Source: Parapristionchus giblindavisi (lineage: Eukaryota > Nematoda > Chromadorea > Rhabditida > Diplogasteridae). From it: DNA of 64,000 nucleotides. Positions 25,246 to 36,392 of the stretch are shown one piece after another. The notes under the pieces were generated by a model. It was not told the origin of the DNA. It worked only from the letters and a program-made list of their open reading frames with translations, and ran no database searches. The stretch spans positions 1-64,000 of the forward strand of contig CALSFV010000401.1 of NCBI GenBank assembly GCA_943737045.1, read 5' to 3'. A program made the translations under genes and the position numbers. The first letter of the stretch is position 1. Every line of letters starts with the position of its first letter.

Positions 25246-26092
25246 AAGAGGTCAGATGAACTATATTATGCATACCTTATGGCGCAAAAAATATGTAAAG
25301 CATTTAAAACAATAAATCAAGACGTGTAGACATTTAAATCATCATGTTCAAATAGTAAACACCAAGCGCTTTCTGTCTTTTACTAATTCCTTCGAAATGC
25401 TCCTACATCACATGGATTTACTTCGCTCTTTCGTACATTGGTAAGAGCTTAGAATTGCATTTAAAAATCCCGAGTAAAAGAAGTCACAGAATATTAATAA
25501 TGTATTAAATATAGGTGTTATGAAACGTCGAAATTAGACACAAAAAACACCGTGTCATGGTCCACTCCACATCCAGAGCCTGTAAATAGGCATAGCTCCT
25601 ACAAAAATAGGTTGCGGTAAGATCTATCAATTGTATTATTTTGTTTAAATAACTAATTTGATATGTGTTAAATCTTCTGTATGCATCAGAAAATGCGCAG
25701 TATGGGGCTATTTTATCCCTATTATTGTTAGTGCGAGCTGGAGATTCAAAGTTTCACTAATAGTACAAAGTGATATTTTTTTATCTGCATCTGTAGATAG
25801 CTATATCGCTACAAATACAATATTTTTTATATGCAAATAGTATAACATTGTCTCATTTTTGCCTCGGGATAAAGTTTTCTCTCCTTAATTACTTTAGATC
25901 TTTGAGATAATATGCCAACGTTCGAAATTGTCTCAGTCATAGCGAACTACAGTAATCCTCACATTAATTTATTTGTTGGTATATTGGGTAAACAATCTAT
26001 TTTTTCTATTTATTCCTACTAAATAGTGAATGCAATGTATATTTGTAGCCAAGATTGAAATTAACAGTAGTTTGTTTATTAGTGATGAAGAA
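25246..26092. other. Intergenic region between NPL4 and the guanylyl cyclase gene
   Basis: No supported exon. I looked on the minus strand for a missing N-terminal NPL4 exon and found none. The sequence is AT-rich and includes one CTACAGTAATCC word at about 25949. Confidence 0.4.
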
Positions 26093-29000
26093 TCAAAGTG
26101 TATGTCGGACTTCTCCAGATCCTACAGTATATCTGAGACTTGGATATTTTATCTTTTCTCTTTGTATACGATCAGATCTAACACGCATATCTTGTCCAGT
26201 CACAAAATATGTCATTTGTTGTCCTTTTCCCTTAAAAGAATCAATTGTTCAATAGTCAATGTATATATTGATGACCTTCATCTCAACTAATCCTCTTTCT
26301 TTTCTCTCATATCCACCCAAACGAATAAGAAGATCATTAGTTGATTGTGATATATTAATATGAATGGCTGAAATACATAGATATATGAATAGACTATAAT
26401 AATATACAAACGTATTCCATTTGATTCCATTCTAGAAGCTGTATTGACTGTATCTCCAAATAGACAATATCGAGGCATTTTCAATCCAATAACACCAGCT
26501 ACACAAGGACCAGAATTCATTCCAATTCGAAGACGAACTTTCTCTCCAGGACGATGACGAATTTCAAAATCCTTTATTGATTGTTTAATTGAATGAATGG
26601 ATATGAATACCGTATACCTTGACTGAATCAAGCATTGCTATAGCCATACTTGCTATTTCTCCAGCATGATTATTACCATTTCTAACAGGAAGGCCAGATA
26701 CACACATATAAGAATCAGCGATTGTTTCAACCTGAGAAAACTATATCAACAGGTTCTTTAATATGAATGAATACCTTATAGACATCATAATCACCTATAA
26801 TTGTATCGAATAGAGTATAAAGATCATTGAGGAATGTTACGATCTATCAAAGAGATATACAAATAGATAGTCAATAGATATATTAATGAATACTTGAATT
26901 GGTTCTGATGAAGATGATAATTCAGTGAATCCAGGACAATCAGAAAATAATATAGTAACATCATCAAATGATTCAGCTGTTACACTTCTTCCATTCTTTA
27001 ATGCATCTGCTACACTACTTAAATCATTATATTTGATCTTTGATCTTTGAATATTTAGACTAACGCAGGTAACATCATTTTTAGTAATTCTTCACTTTTG
27101 AGTCGTTCTTTCAATAAATCTTCATTTCTTTCAGCAATATCCATTTCAAGTTTTGTTGTATATTTCTCAACCATAGCAACCATTGTATCCATTATTGTCT
27201 TTTTCCTACAAATCATATCATCTAAATTTATTCTTTATTTTTCATTTACTTACAATCCACTTTTTAATACTTTTAATTTCTTCTTTATCATATTAATAGG
27301 TGGTCTATCCAAAGGATTTTCACTCCATGATACAGGAACTGTCTCTTTTATAGCCACATGAGCCTATTATAATGTCGATTATCCATTTAACATATTTATT
27401 ATCAATCAATACCTCCTTCAATGTTTCCATATTAGGTCTGAATGGTTTCCTTCCTTTACTCTCATCATAATCACGAACTCTTGAAAGGATTTCTGAATGA
27501 GAGAATACGGTAGTCTATTATTGATTGATTGAATGAATACCATTTGGTTCCATAGCTATATCTCCCCATGGTCCAGATCTTCCAAATATCTCATAAAGTA
27601 GAATAGCTAATGAATATATATCTGCTTTCTTAACTAATATAGATGGACTTTGAGCTAACCATCCATTGATACGAATCATCTCAGGGGAACTCCATAATTG
27701 ATCTATATAAAATGGATTGATATTATCTAATCTACATTTATATCAATACCTTTTCCTTCTTGTATTCCATCTTTAGTATCAATTTCATCAGATCTACAAT
27801 ATCTCAATCCGAAACTAGATAGTTTAACCACCCATCTAGCATCAATCATACAATTTGATGATTTCAATCGTCCATGACATCCTATTTCACTATTATGAAG
27901 ATATTCCAATCCCTTCAATTCAATCAATTCAATATGTTAATCAACTATTCACTTACATTACATATATCAATCGATATTTGATTCAAGAATAAATCTTCTA
28001 ATGGTAATTGATCATTATCAAGTATATCCTTAATACTTCCTCTACTCGCTAATTCATTCATTATAAATATATCAGGAGATGTCGTTATTAAACCGCGAAA
28101 TTTAATAATATTGTCATGAGAAATTCTTTTTAACTGAAACAATATTAAATTCTTTCATTGTATTAAACTATACAAACCATTCCAAATTCTTTTCTTGTAC
28201 TTCGATTCAATTGAACATCTCTCTTATATATTCTCTTCAATCCTATTAATTCTCCATTATATAATCCAACTGCGAAATCTTCCACCTATAATTATCACTA
28301 ATATTTCATCTTTCAAATTTGATCCTTGATCTTTGATCTGGCTCAGTAAGATTCGAGGGTTGAGCCAGTGACCCCGGACATCGACCCCACCGATTTGGCT
28401 CAATTTTTTTGTGGATACCCATTTTTTTATGAACCTCGCTCCACTCGCTCACTCGCTAGGTCGCTCCACTTTTTTTTGTTGGTGAAAAGTTTTCAAATTT
28501 CGAGAACCCGCCACATTTATGTTTCAAGGACCCAGCCCAAATGAATACCCATTTTGTGATGGGAGCCATGGGGGTATCCACAAAAAATTTTGAGCCAAAT
28601 CGGTGAGGTCGATGTCCGGCACTACCGGGAGTCTTACTGAGCCGGTGTCTTAATCCCTTATCATTGATCTTTAATCTTTGTACCTCATGCCATTTCTGAT
28701 CATCATCTCCCACACTAGATGATATACTTGGTAATCTATCATCTTTCTTCTCTTCTTTATTATTATAATCTTCAAGAATGAAATGACTATTCTTCATAGC
28801 TCGAGACTACAATTCATTCATTATACTCATCATATTCAAATGGAACTAACAGTTACAATAGATCCTCCCATACTGGCCATACTTCTTAAACTTCTCTCAG
28901 ATAGAATATTTACATGTCTCTTTAATATTATATTCTTTCTATCGATTATGAAATCCAATGAATGCAATTTTTTCTCCCTTCGATAATGTCTGAATATAGA

Positions 29001-31210
29001 AAATAAAATATTATTTAGTAATCTTAGATCTCTAACCTATACAAAAGAGCAGCAATTATAGCAAGAGCACTGATTAAAAATGTCCCACAACCGATTACAA
29101 TATAGATCATTTTATCCTTTGGTTTTATACATTTTTCTCCTTTGAAACCACATTGTGGTATATCAGAAGGCTGATTATTTATCCAATTTATATTTAATCC
29201 TCCACCATATTCAGTCAAAACCTATACAGTATTCATGTAAACATTAAATCTTTCTTTTATTTCTTACAAATGAATTGGATTCATCTTCACTTATATGGAA
29301 TACTGCTTGTGACCAAAGATTATATATTGAATTGTGTGAATCGGAGAAATAAAGAATCTGAAACAATGGCCCATCTCATTGATTACTATAGTTGATGTAA
29401 ATGTAACCTGTGCAGACCCAGTGAGCATTCCCATTCCATCGATGAAATCAGGAAAACCAGTTACACCTTAAATTCATTCTTCAATTCATAAGATATGTTT
29501 AATATTGAAGATATAACACTATATAATACTTGTATAGTTTCTTTGTAACATATATTCCCAATAGTTTTCTCCAATAGTGATATCAATTCCTTTGATTAGT
29601 AATTCCATTCCAGCTTCACTCAAAACATTCATTAGATCATAATCTCTAGCACTCTTATCCCAATACAAATTCGTCTGAACATATTATCTAGACTTGAAAC
29701 TATCGATCTCTCTACCTTGTTTTTCATCTTTCCTTTCATATTCTTTCTGAAATTTTCCCATTGTATATTAGCATAATCATGAGGGAATGAATCAGAGACT
29801 ACGATTAGATTACGGTAGGCATTCATTAATTCCTCATCTGTTACATTATATGAAGAGGCTGAAGATGTCACAGGATATTAAAATAATTTCCGGTTGCAAT
29901 GTTATTGAATAGAAGAAATAATGAGATATGGGATAGAGAATAGATTGTTGAAGAGAGTAAGGGAGATGAGGTAGATTACTAACGTATGGAAGTTCTTCCC
30001 ATATACATTGAATTCCTATTCTCAATACTCATCCATCCTCTATTTGAATCAAATGATAGATATGCTATCACAAAATATTCTCCTGAATTTATATTTCATC
30101 TTTGATCTTTGATCTTTGATCTTTGATCTTTTGTATTCAAACCAGATAAGAATAGTCCATTCTCAATCATTGAGAGAAAGTAAGGGAAGAATACTCCAGC
30201 ATTGGTTGACATATCAGATATAACAAATACTTAACAAGGATTACTGTAGTTACAGAGATGTAATTTCTATGACAGACCTCTAGCATCCATTTTATCATTA
30301 TTGACTTGATTAAGATATTGAATTCTGGATAGTGAAGAAGATAATGAAGTTGTTATACGAACATCGAAGTTAGAACGAATATAACCTATTATGAAAGAAT
30401 GAAAAGATATGGGGGGGGGCGATTGATATAATTGAAATGATAGAATAATGAATAACTGTTCATAGTTGTAGATAGATGAGTATTAAATGAAGAAGAAGAA
30501 TCAGATGAAGATATCAATGATATTGTATTCCATCCATATCGATTTAGAAGATATGGAATTACTTTTGAAATCATTCTAAATAAAACATTTGTATATATTC
30601 TATTGATTCATTCACCTCGCAGAAGGAGAGAATAGGATTACTGTAGTATCATAATTACCGTAAGAATACAAATCGATAGAACAACTCTGAATATATTGAT
30701 GGATGGAAAGACTAATATGAAAGTATACATCAGCTATTCCCATTTTTCCATATCCAGAAGTAATAGCGAATTGAGTAGAACAATCAGAAGGAAAACCAAT
30801 GAGAGCTACATATGATGTATTCACTATTCCATTAACAGTTGAACGAAGTACATTTGAACCAATTACTCCACTAGAGTATATTGATTCATTTATTCATTTA
30901 TTCAATTTATGATAATACCTAATCGATAGATTATGAAAGTATTCAAGAGATGGATCATCATTTATAACATTGATCGCTTCTTCTATTGCGTACAAACTGG
31001 ATAGAGCTTCTTCAATTAATATTTTACTTGTCATTTGAAAGTAATGTATTGGAGTATACCTTGATCATGACAATTCTTATGAGTACATGAAGTAGGAGAT
31101 ATATATCCCATTTGAATTGGAAGTTCAAGAAGAACATTACCCATTTCTACTGTTTTTGTTGATAAAACAATAGATATTGAAGATAATAGAAAGAGTTGAT
31201 ATAGTCTCAT
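26093..31210 (-). CDS. Transmembrane receptor guanylyl cyclase (gcy family)
   Basis: This gene makes cGMP in response to an extracellular ligand; in nematodes most act in sensory neurons. A signal peptide ([17 protein letters not shown]) precedes an ANF-receptor-type extracellular domain in many small exons. The transmembrane helix is near 29050-29110 ([20 protein letters not shown]). The kinase-homology domain keeps [20 protein letters not shown] with HGRLKSSN for HRD and SSFGL for DFG, so it is a pseudokinase as expected. The cyclase domain has [36 protein letters not shown] and [17 protein letters not shown]; metal-binding Asp and GTP-selecting Glu/Cys are present. The tail ends [15 protein letters not shown], stop at 26093. 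A MITE occupies one intron. Confidence 0.92.
28340..28643. mobile_element. MITE in a guanylyl cyclase intron
   Basis: The ends are inverted: GGCTCAGTAAGATTC on the left and GAGTCTTACTGAGCC on the right. Inside them, CGGACATCGACCCCACCGAT, TTGGCTCAA and TGTGGATACCCAT appear on the left and are inverted on the right at about 28560-28620. It is about 304 bp, with no coding capacity and no clear target duplication. It is richer in GC than the flanking intron. Confidence 0.75.
30096..30131. repeat. TTTGATC tandem heptamer
   Basis: Five or so back-to-back copies of CTTTGAT within a guanylyl cyclase intron. Shorter runs recur in other introns and gaps (20160, 27035, 28320, 42236, 42556). Confidence 0.7.
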
Positions 31211-31523
31211 TTCTTAATATGAAGATAGATTGAATAGAAGAAGAATATGATGATTATGAAAGAGGAGGAGTTTATACATGAAGAATGAATATCTGTTTTA
31301 ATCTCATATTCTATTCATGTATTCCAATTACTTCAATTTGATAAAATATTATTCAATGCTAACAAGAATAAGAAAAATCATTAATTTATCATCGGGACTC
31401 CTTTAATTTCTTTGAGATCCATTAAATAACACATATAATGATGAAGTGAATAAAATATGTTTGATACAAATATGGACAATATATGCATGTATGTATAATA
31501 TAAATATGTCAGTGTGATTGAAA

Positions 31524-32725
31524 TCATAATTGCAAACAGAAATTATTGAATTTTTCAAGAGAGTTCGCACCGTCCTGAAAATACATTTTCATTCCAAAAA
31601 TACTTTCGAGTTAAAAAAACTGATATACCTTAGTCAAATTGTGAGCAATTTCATTAAATTTTATTCGTTCTTCTTCTTCAAGTTCTCTGGCTAATACATT
31701 ACCGATGTATACTTTGTTATTCTACAATTTATATTGAATGATTCAATGAAAATATAATTGATATTCGATCGCCAATTGTACACTCTAATATGTAACATAT
31801 ATATTAATTGTTTTATAATTTTTTAACTTAGGCTATTTCAAATGATAATTGACGGTTATTAGAAATCAATATATGTGCCTTTAAGTATTCTTTTTTAACG
31901 ATTTTTTCGGATTTTTTTCTGAAATCCGAAAATATCAGAAGCAAAAATTAAGTCCTCTGTTATGAAAAGTTGCTCCTAAATCCAAATGGGCCAGTCTCTT
32001 CGAGAATGGCCTTAAAAGTCAGTAAAGATAAATTTAAATTAAATTAAATAGCGAAAAAAAAAAAGAACTTGGGATGTTGTATATGTAATTACTATACTTT
32101 CATGATTCACTCCAATTTGTCGAGATTTTTTTAAAATCACTCATTCAATAATTTTTTTTCGGAATTTTAAAAACCTTTTTTTTCGGAATTAAAAAAATTG
32201 CAAAATATACCTTATTTAGAAAAAAACGAAAAAACGAAAATGTCCATCACTGATCAACTTAAATAAGATAATAAATAATAAATACCTGAATAGTACATGC
32301 AGATAGTACATAAAGTAATGTATCTTTAGCTCTACAAAATGGAGGAGATATTGGTTTATTAGGGAAAGGAGGAAGAGTTGTTCCATTTGATTCATTTCTT
32401 CCTTCCTATTCATTCCATTCATTCATTCAATCATTCATTCAATTAACTTACAATAGATTCAAAATCATTAAATATATTCTTGATCTTATCATTCCATTCT
32501 TCTATTTCTTTCTTATAAACACTCAATTGTTCCATTTCACTTTTATTCAATTCTCTTATGAAATAACCATGAGAGAATAATTTGTTCTTCTAAACACAAA
32601 TATACAATGATGTTGATTGATTAGAAAGAATGAAATACCGTAACAACACATCCAATTGATCCTATTGATTGAGAATAGATTACGGTAGAATAGAATAGAA
32701 AGATCAATAATGAGAATGTGAACAT
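31524..32725 (-). CDS. Small secreted protein, unknown family
   Basis: Exons join from a signal peptide (MFTFSLLIFLFYSTVIYS) through QSIGSIGCVVTKNKLFSHGY, a charged helix (SEMEQLSVYKKEIEEWNDKI), a Pro-rich segment (TTLPPFPNKPISPPF), CRAKDTLLYVLSACTIQ, ARELEEEERIKFNEIAH and finally KDGANSLEKFNNFCLQL. That is about 165 residues with four cysteines. The larger introns, 31622-31720 and 31736-32285, are A/T-rich with homopolymers. I considered the SXP/RAL-2 (DUF148) nematode family, but the motif match is not good enough. Phosphatase and guanylyl cyclase genes flank it on the same strand. A purine-rich repeat lies just upstream of the start (32793-32914). Confidence 0.55.
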
Positions 32726-32792
32726 TATCTATTGAATGAATAATATGAAGAGATCTTATATAGTGGAGATTTGAACGACTTCTTGTACAGAA

Positions 32793-32914
32793 AGGTGAGA
32801 GGGAGAGGGAGAGGGAGTGGGAGGGGAGAGGAAGAGGGAGAGATGGAAAGGGGGGGAGGGAGAGGGAGGGGAGAGGAAGAGGGAGAGATTGAAAGAGGGA
32901 GAGGGAGAGGGAGG
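32793..32914. repeat. GGGAGA purine microsatellite
   Basis: Imperfect repeats of GAGGGA/GGGAGA units, interrupted by GAGATGGAAAGG-type variants. It lies between the acid phosphatase stop (33010) and the start of the next minus-strand gene (32725). Confidence 0.9.
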
Positions 32915-33009
32915 ATGGAGATTAGATACGGAAGAAGATGGAAGACAAGTGTGTATCATAGACAGAGAAATTCAAACAAAGTGTCCAGTCTATCTAAGTG
33001 TTCAATGTA

Positions 33010-34811
33010 TCATAGATTATCACAATCATCTTTTGGATTACTAGTTCGTATATCTCTACAACATGAATCAAATGTATCTAATGTACAGTACTCCTTATTA
33101 CATCCTCGAATGAATTGAGTGATTACTGTAGCTTCTTCTTTATATGCATCCGATCGATATAGTACCTAATACGAGTTAAACAATCAATAAAGTATAGAAT
33201 ACTGTACTCACTCTAACTTTAGGTATTCCATCAATATCCCATAATTCAAATAATAGAATAGAATTATATTGGGGTGATTGAAATGGATAAAGTGCTTCTT
33301 CTCTTGCTCCTAATACTTCTAATAATGAATTCAATACGAAATCTTGCTACAATCAATATATATTATAAATATTGATTGTTCTATTGATTACCGTAGAAAA
33401 TCCTCTAAACTTAACATGATTAATAGCAGAACATCGTTCATTTCCTCTTTCATTATCTCTAGTACATTTCCATTTATGTATTAATTCTTTTTGAAGTGTA
33501 TCAATAAGATATCCAGTTGAGAATCGAAGAATTCTTTTATTATGAAACTCTCCTAATCCTAATTGAAATCGTAATGCCTATAAAAAGATTCCATTGAATG
33601 GAGATATTCGACTCTTATAATATAACAAATTAATTGAATTGAATAAATGAATAGATACTAACTTTAGCATTCACTTCTCTTGCTTCTTCTTGTAATGAAA
33701 CATTATACCATTCAGGAAGTTGAGCACCAGCTAATTCCTATAAATCATAATATCCTTTCAATAGACATTGAATATCTAATAGACTAACCAATGCAATCAA
33801 TGGTTCTATCAATTGATACTTATCTGCAGTATTGAAGAATGTGGCATTATCACTCGCATTTGAACAACGAAATGATTCAGCTTCGAATACGGAATACTGA
33901 AGTAATATAGATAATGATTAAAATAATTGTTTCCATAAGTAAAACAAACACATCAGTATTTTTCAGTTATGAAAAACCTTCAAAAGTTTAAAGCCCAATG
34001 CGGGGCTCGAACCCGCGACAGCCAGATTAAGAGTCTGGTGCTCTACCGACTGAGCTAACCGGGCTGGCGAAAAGTAATCCGAAGTAATTAGTGTTGAGGT
34101 TGTTTGAAAGATGAAACGTACTTGTTTGATTGTTGATATGATAGGATAATCTTTACATTGACGAGAGAACTCCCTTCCTAGTCCATCACATTTATTCCAT
34201 GTAAATGCAAGCATCTCAAGATTATTGATTGATTACATATGAAATGAATGAATGAATAATACCCAATCAGTATCTCTTGGTCTTGAATGAACAGCAACAG
34301 GAAGAGGAGGATATCTATCATCTGAATTATACATTCCTTGTCCTATTGATTGAGCTGACATTAAACAACGAGATACATCGACTGATTGAATATAGATCTG
34401 AAGATCAATTCATTCAATCAATATATTGATAAAGTAATCAATAACCTCTTTAGGGTTAAGAGTACTAGATAAAAAGTTATCTCTATCAACATATCGATAA
34501 CGAAGATATCGACCCAAATTATATGTGTTATTGATTCCTTTCTATAATAATCGATAAATAAATATATTAGATGAAATATAAATAAACCTCGGTCAATTCA
34601 CCAATTCCATATTTGAATAATTCTTTATCATGAAGTATATCTCCTTTATCACCAGCTCTTTCACCATGTCTCCATAACTAGAATATTGATAGATTATAAA
34701 TGAATATAATGAATATGATACCGATTGAACAAATAGAAGATCTTCTCTCGATTCAATGAATTGAAGATAATATAAAAGTGAAATGAAAGTGAAAGACAAA
34801 GATACTCTCAT
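33010..34811 (-). CDS. Histidine acid phosphatase-like secreted protein, altered proton-donor motif
   Basis: A signal peptide (MRVSLSFTFISLLYYLQFIES) leads to LLFVQSLWRHGERAGDKG. This holds the RHGxR active-site motif of the histidine phosphatase superfamily, with Ala-Gly where Pro is usual. Middle motifs include SVDVSRCLMSAQSIGQGMY and RFSTGYLIDTLQKEL, both in expected positions. In the C-terminal active site the family normally has His-Asp; here the exon junction (ACG|CAAGAT) gives FSTQDFVLNSLL, so the His is replaced by Gln. The C-terminus is Cys-rich (RGCNKEYCTLDTFDSCC). Total is about 400 residues, normal for animal acid phosphatases. Nematodes have many such pho genes. Activity of this one is doubtful. 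A tRNA-Lys lies in one intron. Confidence 0.85.
33993..34064 (-). tRNA. tRNA-Lys (anticodon CTT)
   Basis: A 72-nt complete cloverleaf on the minus strand. The acceptor stem is GCCCGGT with ATTGGGC (two G-U pairs). Box A is TTAGCTCAGTCGG. The anticodon arm CCAGA-CTCTTAA-TCTGG gives anticodon CTT. The T-arm is GCGGGTTCGAGCCCCGC. It lies in the acid phosphatase intron (about 33900-34122) on the same strand as that gene. Confidence 0.97.
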
Positions 34812-34937
34812 TCTATATAATAGAACTAAATGAAGTATAATTCTCTTTCTATTAATCTAATCTATCTATTCCCTCTTTCCCTTCCTATTACATTATTATA
34901 TCTATTTCACACTCATTTATTCTCACCATCGTCTCTC

Positions 34938-35452
34938 TCCCCCCCCTCCCTCCCCTCCCTCTCCCTCCCTCCCCTCCCTCTCTCTACCTATCCCTCCCTC
35001 CCCTCCCTCTCTCTCTACCTCTCTCTCCCCCTCCCTCTACCTCTCCTTCCCTCCCCCCTCTCTCTCTACCTCTCTCTCCCCTCCCTCTACCTCTCCTTCC
35101 CTCCCCTCCCTCTCTCTCTACCTCTCTCTCCCCCTCCCTCTACCTCTCCCTCCCTAACCTCCCTCTCTCTCTACCTCTCTCTCCCCCTCCCTCTACCTCT
35201 CCCTCCCTCCCCTCCCTCTCTCTCTACCTCTCTCTCCCCTCCCTCTACCTCTCCTTCCCTCCCCTCCCTCTCTACCTCTCTCTCCCCCTCCCTCTACCTC
35301 TCCCTCCCTCCCCTCCCTCTCTCTCTACCTCTCTCTCCCCCTCCCTCTACCTCTCCCTCCCTCCCCTCCCTCTCTCTCTACCTCTCTCTCCCTCCCCTAC
35401 CTCTCCCCCCTCTCCTCACTCTCCCCTTCCCCTCTCCCTCTCTCATCTATTA
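34938..35452. repeat. Pyrimidine minisatellite (CCCTCT-based, about 55-60-bp higher-order unit)
   Basis: More than 500 bp in which one strand is almost only C and T. The higher-order unit combines CCCTCCCTCT, CTCTCTACCTCTCTCTCCCC and CTCCCTCTACCTCTCC blocks and repeats at about 55-60 bp. It begins 127 bp upstream of the acid phosphatase start. A long open frame through it is a by-product of the repeat. Confidence 0.9.
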
Positions 35453-35559
35453 CAGAAGAGAAAGATAATTGAAGTAGATATCAATATAATGAATGTGTCC
35501 CAAGATGAATGAATAGATGGATGGATATATTAAGTCTATCAATTATAATTATACTCTAC

Positions 35560-36120
35560 ACTAGTAAGCTTTCAAGGGCTGTTCTTTGTACGAATATTTT
35601 GCCACTCTTTTAGTAAAACTGATACGTCGTAAAAATTTACGTAAAGTAAATATTTTACGAAAGAAATGAAACGAAAAAATTTCAAAAAAAAGCTTTATTT
35701 GTAAGAATTGGCGAAAAATAAATGGAAATAATTGTTGGGGACGAGAGTGAATTGTACTGAAGAAGATTGTGATAGAATGACATGATATTGGTTATGATAT
35801 ATAAACAATTGATACTCTGTTAGTCACAATATGGAGGATGAAAGAAATGTCTCCAAATAAATGAATTGACCTAGATAGTAATGTTAGTTCTTTCTGATCA
35901 TTCAAGGATAATTCCAATGATCTCCAATATTCAACTGCTTGGATTCAATTATAGAATTGTTATGAAATATTGATTCGTTCTTCTCTTTCATGGTTTTCTT
36001 GTCAGTTGTTAATCAAAATAATGTTGATGTCATCGAGAAACTTTACGAACATTTCACAAATTTTACGATAGAAAAGGTCGTAAAATTTTATTTTACAAAA
36101 CTTTTACGAATATTTAAACT
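35560..36120. other. Intergenic region with possible inverted TTTACG-rich ends
   Basis: No gene seen. TTTTACGA/TCGTAAAA words cluster at 35615-35665 and, inverted, at 36045-36112, which could be the ends of an old MITE. The match is patchy. Confidence 0.3.
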
Positions 36121-36214
36121 TACATCCCTAAATTCGTTCATGAATGGGATTGAATGACGAATAGACACGACTGCAGTGTAGATAGATGAATGGACACAAA
36201 ATTAGAATATGAGG

Positions 36215-36392
36215 GATGCTTACAAGGGAATGCTTCCAACAGACCTTATGAGATGACAATACCATGAGTAGGCTCAGTTTTCGATGCTGATTACTAATAC
36301 ATTTCCAAAAGTTGATCAATCGATCAGAGTTTCGATAAAATCGATATTGAAATTTGGCTAATTGATTCGCAAATTCGTGTGACTTCCTACAC
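36215..36392 (-). mobile_element. SINE-like repeat with tRNA-like head, copy A
   Basis: Read on the minus strand, CACACGAATTTGCGAATCAA then CCAAATTTCAATATCGATTT, AACTCTGATCGATTGATCAA, CTTTTGGAAATGTATTAGTA and ATCAGCATCGAAAACTGA match the copies at 38146-38345 and 40720-40860. The 5' head is poorly preserved here. It abuts the left end of the first palindromic element. Confidence 0.6.

Noticed and set aside
34830..35468. A 212-codon open frame rich in Ser, Leu and Pro
   Set aside because: It is produced by the CCCTCT minisatellite, has no splice partners and no non-repetitive domain.
35560..36120. TTTACG-rich inverted segments as a defined MITE
   Set aside because: Matches are patchy, AT-rich and without a target duplication; listed only as a low-confidence region.
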